This document shows, piece after piece, positions 8,051 through 11,371 of a DNA stretch of 11,371 nucleotides (position 1 is the first letter of the stretch; every line of letters starts with the position of its first letter). Source of the DNA: Larix sibirica (Eukaryota > Streptophyta > Pinopsida > Pinales > Pinaceae); the NCBI GenBank assembly GCA_004151065.3, contig NWUY0300002251.1, positions 54,719 to 66,089 of the forward strand, given 5' to 3'. The notes under the pieces are model-generated. The model did no database searches. It was not told the DNA's origin and was given only the letters and a program-made list of their open reading frames with translations. The translations under genes were made by a program, and so were the position numbers.

Positions 8051-9000
8051 GGCTTGTAGCGGGAAGTAAAAGCTTCTAAAGAGAAATTATTATAATTTAT
8101 TTATTATACGAAAGTAAACATACGAAGCAAATAGATGAAGCTCCGCGTGACTGTGATTATGTAGAGGAAGAGAGTAAAGATCATTCAGTAAGTGCAATGT
8201 GATTATTATTTTTGTGTATAAAATTTATTGGGGAAAGGCCTCAATGGCAGCGTTGGCATGTTGTACAAATCTGATAGATATTATTTTATCCTGTCTGTCA
8301 ATCGTCCAGTGCTAGATCCGCAGATCCTCTGCAGTCAAGGGTAGAGTGGGAACCCGCGTCCTACGATCTCGGGCAGGCATCTGTTAAGGATCGTGTGACC
8401 TTTTATTTTTTTTACTGTGAGTAATTCGAGGTTGGCATAAAAACGTTTCAGCTTAAACAAATGAAGCCAACACTCTACTACAAGCAATACCTCTACTGAC
8501 AAGAGAACCAGATCTGAAGTCGTAACTGGCCTCACAGTGAACCTGAACCTCACCATAAATGACCACGATCCCTCTCCCTACTGTTGTAAATGTTCAAATT
8601 CCTGTATGCACGCCGACCTTCCATTGATTGTAGTCCACCGAACCCGCCTTGATTTAGCCACTAAGTGTTACTTTTGCCTTCACTTTTCCGGTAGTGGCTG
8701 CCTGTAGGTTACCGTAATCAGCGCTGACTTAAGTTTCCTCCTTAACTAGACCCTTGGACGGCGTCAAAGCATAGTTACCCTTCCTGATTTTATGCCCTGT
8801 TTAACTCAACGTAAGGTAAATCTGGATCTTGAAACTCTGTTGGGTGTAATTAGTCGAAGTCGGCGTCGTATACTTACACAACTTGTCAGTTAAGTGGAAG
8901 GTGGAGCGAAGTGGTAGATATTGATTGATATTAATTATGTGGTTGAGTGATTCTGTAAGCCATGCATTAACCAATATTTAAATAGACTTTCGTGTTGTGT
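8051..9000. other. Unannotated mixed-composition region, no recognisable gene
   Basis: After a short AT-rich stretch (8080-8260) the composition is more balanced up to about 8900. A minus-strand frame at 8335-8556 gives 73 codons starting MVRFRFTVRPVTTSDLVLLS. It is hydrophobic in its first half, lacks any motif I know, and has stops just upstream in phase, so I do not call a gene. A TATA-like tatttaaata near 8978-8987 has no gene to serve. The segment may be the continuation of the decayed element at 7608-8050 or unrelated intergenic DNA. Confidence 0.4.
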
Positions 9001-9084
9001 AGTAGGGAGTAAAACATGCTTGCTGTTGTTGTTTACATAATTAATTGGAATCATGCCCTGGTGGAAGGTTAAGAGTCACAAATA

Positions 9085-9294
9085 TGAAGGTTATTATATT
9101 TTGCATTTTAAATAAATTGTTTCAAAGTTATAGTCAATGCCATATATTAATATGCGTGTATTGAAGGTTTATACATTTTTGCATTGTCGTAAAGAAATAA
9201 TTAATGTATTGTAATAATAAGTGTACACTGAAGGTTTATACATTTAAATAAACTATCGTAGAGAAATAATTAATGAAATATATTAATGTAGATA
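9085..9294. repeat. Degenerate direct repeats, ~67-77 bp spacing, three copies
   Basis: The word tgaaggtt(t)at begins at 9085, 9162 and 9229. The second and third copies share tgaaggtttatacattt and, further on, cgta(a/g)agaaataattaatg. The first copy keeps ttgcatttt like the second and aaataaa like the third. Each copy runs into an AT-rich tail with tatattaat. The degree of divergence indicates an old local amplification. Confidence 0.75.
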
Positions 9295-10005
9295 TGTATA
9301 CATGATATTGCTTCATGATGCGTAGAGTTAATATAAGATACTTATTAGTCATGAAGTGGCAAGAGGAATAGTTAGATGGACGAATAAGGAATTTAGTATA
9401 AAATAAATGCCGTTATGATGAAGGACAAAATGACATACTTATAAAATTTGTGAACTAGAATAATTGTTTTCTCTAAATATAATCTACACCTTATATGGCT
9501 ATATATATTTGTACGTATGCTAAATCATGGGAAAGTATAGGTTATGAATTTGCGAGAACATTGATGCATACCTCCTTTTTAAGGTGTTAGTTGAATAAGC
9601 TTTGTTATATATATATATACGAATGCATATGCACAATCTCAATTGGGTAGTAAGTAATGTTTTAGGAAACGAAGTATATATTTGGTGATAAGTTAGGTGT
9701 CTAATTACTAGATTATGCATGTAAAGATACCAAAGTCTCAAACTTTTCTAGAGCAAATAAGGATACTCCTAGTTTTGCATTTAAGGAACGTTGATTATAC
9801 TTTTCTCAACTACTAAGAGTTATTCTACGAGATAAAATAGATTGAGGTTGGAGCTTAGATTTAAGGGCATAGTGTTTGCACATACTATCCTCTATCCTCT
9901 CTTGGTTCCTTCATAATAATATATATAAAGATATTTGTGTACTTATATGTATATATAATTTAACCTACTGAGGGTAAATCCCTAGATGATATAACACTGA
10001 CATTG
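9295..10005. other. AT-rich non-coding stretch with TA runs
   Basis: No credible gene is visible. A perfect (TA)7 run lies at 9606-9619 and looser TA runs at about 9920-9960. The 73-codon minus frame at 9520-9741 is AT-driven, lacks any motif and spans the TA run, so it is not called. Confidence 0.6.
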
Positions 10006-10140
10006 CAGCGTCTCATGATGTCAAGGATTGTGTGAGGTGAATTATTCACTTACGGTAAGAACGATGGAAGGACTTCTCGCCGATCGCGCAAGAACAGTAT
10101 AGGCTCAATCGGATACGATGGACTCTAGCCTATCTAGTGG
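10006..10140. other. Small GC-richer island, unidentified
   Basis: In otherwise AT-rich DNA this piece stands out, with CpG-containing words such as gcagcgtctc, cttctcgccgatcgcgcaag and caatcggatacgatgg. It has no open frame of note on either strand. A fragment of an LTR or of another mobile element would explain the contrast, but no terminal signature is visible. Confidence 0.4.
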
Positions 10141-11371
10141 TAACATTTCGATGGTTATTTTGTAAGCTTGGCTTAGTTATTACATCCCTATATTGTTGTC
10201 GACGTTAGATACTTAAATACTCTTAGAGTTAATGTTTGAACTTTAATCTAATATTGAATAAGATAAAAATATCTAATATTCTCAATACTTCGATATGATT
10301 GGGTACGGGATTGAGTACAGAGTCACTTAGTGATGCTATAGATATGGAACCCTATTGCAATAATAATTGTGTACATGTTATCTTAAGAACACTCGTGTTA
10401 CCATGGATATATTTAAATATATATGTACATATATATTTACATTTGAATGTCGTAAGGATTTATATGAGTCATGTCTAGAAAGGATTTACTTGGGTCTACA
10501 AACGACTTGTAGCAAAGAAATCCACTATGCCGAAATATATAAGGAATTTTATTTGATTATGTTTAAGTTTTATACTTAGCATAAAGGAACATATGATGAA
10601 CATATAGGTAAACCAAGGAAGTACTTAAAGTCTACATTCTTAGCTTTATATGAACATCTTGTACTTAAAATAATAGCTATGGGTAGTGAATTAATAAGCT
10701 ATCCGTCTTCAAGTCAATATAAGAATTTCTTGCTCCTAAAGTACTTAGATTTTGTGCTCAGTAGAAAACACATTAAGGAAATTATCCGACTTTAGAGATT
10801 TCTAAATGAATGATTATATATATTGTTATGTGTTGCGGTAGATAAATATGGAGCAGAATATACTTTATGTCTCTAGCTATCATTATAGGATTAAATATAT
10901 GTAATGATTACAGTGGATATACTAAATAGAGGACCTACACATAAAAAGGTGACATTAGTGAACAAAGTAATTATATATTTATAGTGTTACAATATCATGT
11001 TGAATTATAGATAAAGGTATGGGGTGAAAATGTATATATATAGGAGTCATTCTATCAATTGCGACTAAAGAATGAAATTGATTTCCATGTGTTGAATATA
11101 GTTGATTTATGAGATAGAATGTAAATATGAAGATATGACAATAGCGGATGGGGTAATTTTAAGTAACTACTATCATGTGTAGTGTGTAGAAGATATTACA
11201 CTTATTATATAATGAATTAACTAGGTTGAGGCATTATGTTGTCGTAGTAAATCGATTATGATGGCATAGCTACGTAAGGATTGTGATTGGATGCAATAGA
11301 TCCATGTAATTGTTACAAGGAATATTATGTCAAATGGAGGAAAGAATTGACTCTGATGCAGGGGTTCCTAC
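10141..11371. other. AT-rich non-coding stretch to the window end
   Basis: Stops are dense in all frames. One 70-codon plus frame (10367-10579) looks incidental: it overlaps a TA-rich palindrome, shows no domain and has no coding neighbours. No LINE or LTR protein motif was found in six-frame reading by eye. Confidence 0.6.
10414..10439. repeat. 26 bp perfect palindrome (TA-rich)
   Basis: The sequence reads identically on both strands, centred on gtac at 10425-10428 (arms taaatatatat / atatatattta). It could extrude as a cruciform, but alternating TA text makes palindromes easily, so no function is implied. Confidence 0.8.

Noticed and set aside
8335-8556. 73-codon minus-strand frame as a small gene
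   Set aside because: No recognisable motif, no supporting neighbours, and frames of this length are common by chance where GC content is higher.
7716-8868. 12 bp inverted repeat (cgacgccgactt at 7716-7727, its complement at 8857-8868), as possible transposon termini
   Set aside because: Several 12 bp inverted matches are expected by chance in a window this size, and neither copy has matching flanks or a target duplication.
10367-10579. 70-codon plus-strand frame as a small gene
   Set aside because: It runs over a TA-rich palindrome, has AT-driven composition and no recognisable domain.

Overview
The window looks like plant (angiosperm) nuclear DNA made mostly of repeats and decayed mobile elements. 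It is AT-rich, has no intact long reading frame, and its one clearly recognisable element is a non-LTR retrotransposon (LINE) of the type found in flowering plants: ORF1 with a DUF4283-like domain and a CCHC zinc knuckle, then ORF2 with an AP-type endonuclease, a reverse transcriptase and the start of a zf-RVT-like C-terminal region. I see no functional protein-coding gene, tRNA, rRNA, CRISPR array or bacterial-type signal.

Layout. Positions 1-1620 are AT-rich intergenic DNA with several local direct duplications: 116 bp units at 91-322, 28-29 bp units at 972-1028, a 'gccaaatttgtc' motif three times in 1046-1271, and ~87 bp units at 1398-1570. An unidentified minus-strand coding-like fragment lies around 525-833. 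Positions ~1630-6937 are the LINE on the plus strand: leader, ORF1 from ATG 1942, then ORF2 from a probable ATG at 3633. Every domain can be followed in order, but the reading moves among all three frames and is broken by many stops, so this is an old, dead copy. It stops abruptly at 6937, inside the segment ending in a W-x-A-L-E-N-K-I-L motif, with the rest of the C-terminus missing.

Positions 6938-9000 are richer in G+C than the flanks and hold sequence I cannot identify firmly. The first ~630 bp is bracketed by an 8 bp direct repeat (gaatttat at 6931-6938 and 7566-7573), has a weak LTR-like look, and is followed by a 14-A tract. On the minus strand around 7250-7900 there are faint traces that could be a decayed Copia-type gag, but this is speculative. 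Positions 9000-11371 return to very AT-rich DNA with degenerate 67-77 bp repeats, TA runs, a 26 bp palindrome and a small G+C-richer island at about 10006-10140.

The LINE proteins once worked together: ORF1 product to coat the RNA, ORF2 product to nick the target and copy the RNA into DNA. Neither can be made from this copy. The remaining interest lies in how the locus was assembled and has decayed, and in the unassigned segment that cuts off the LINE.
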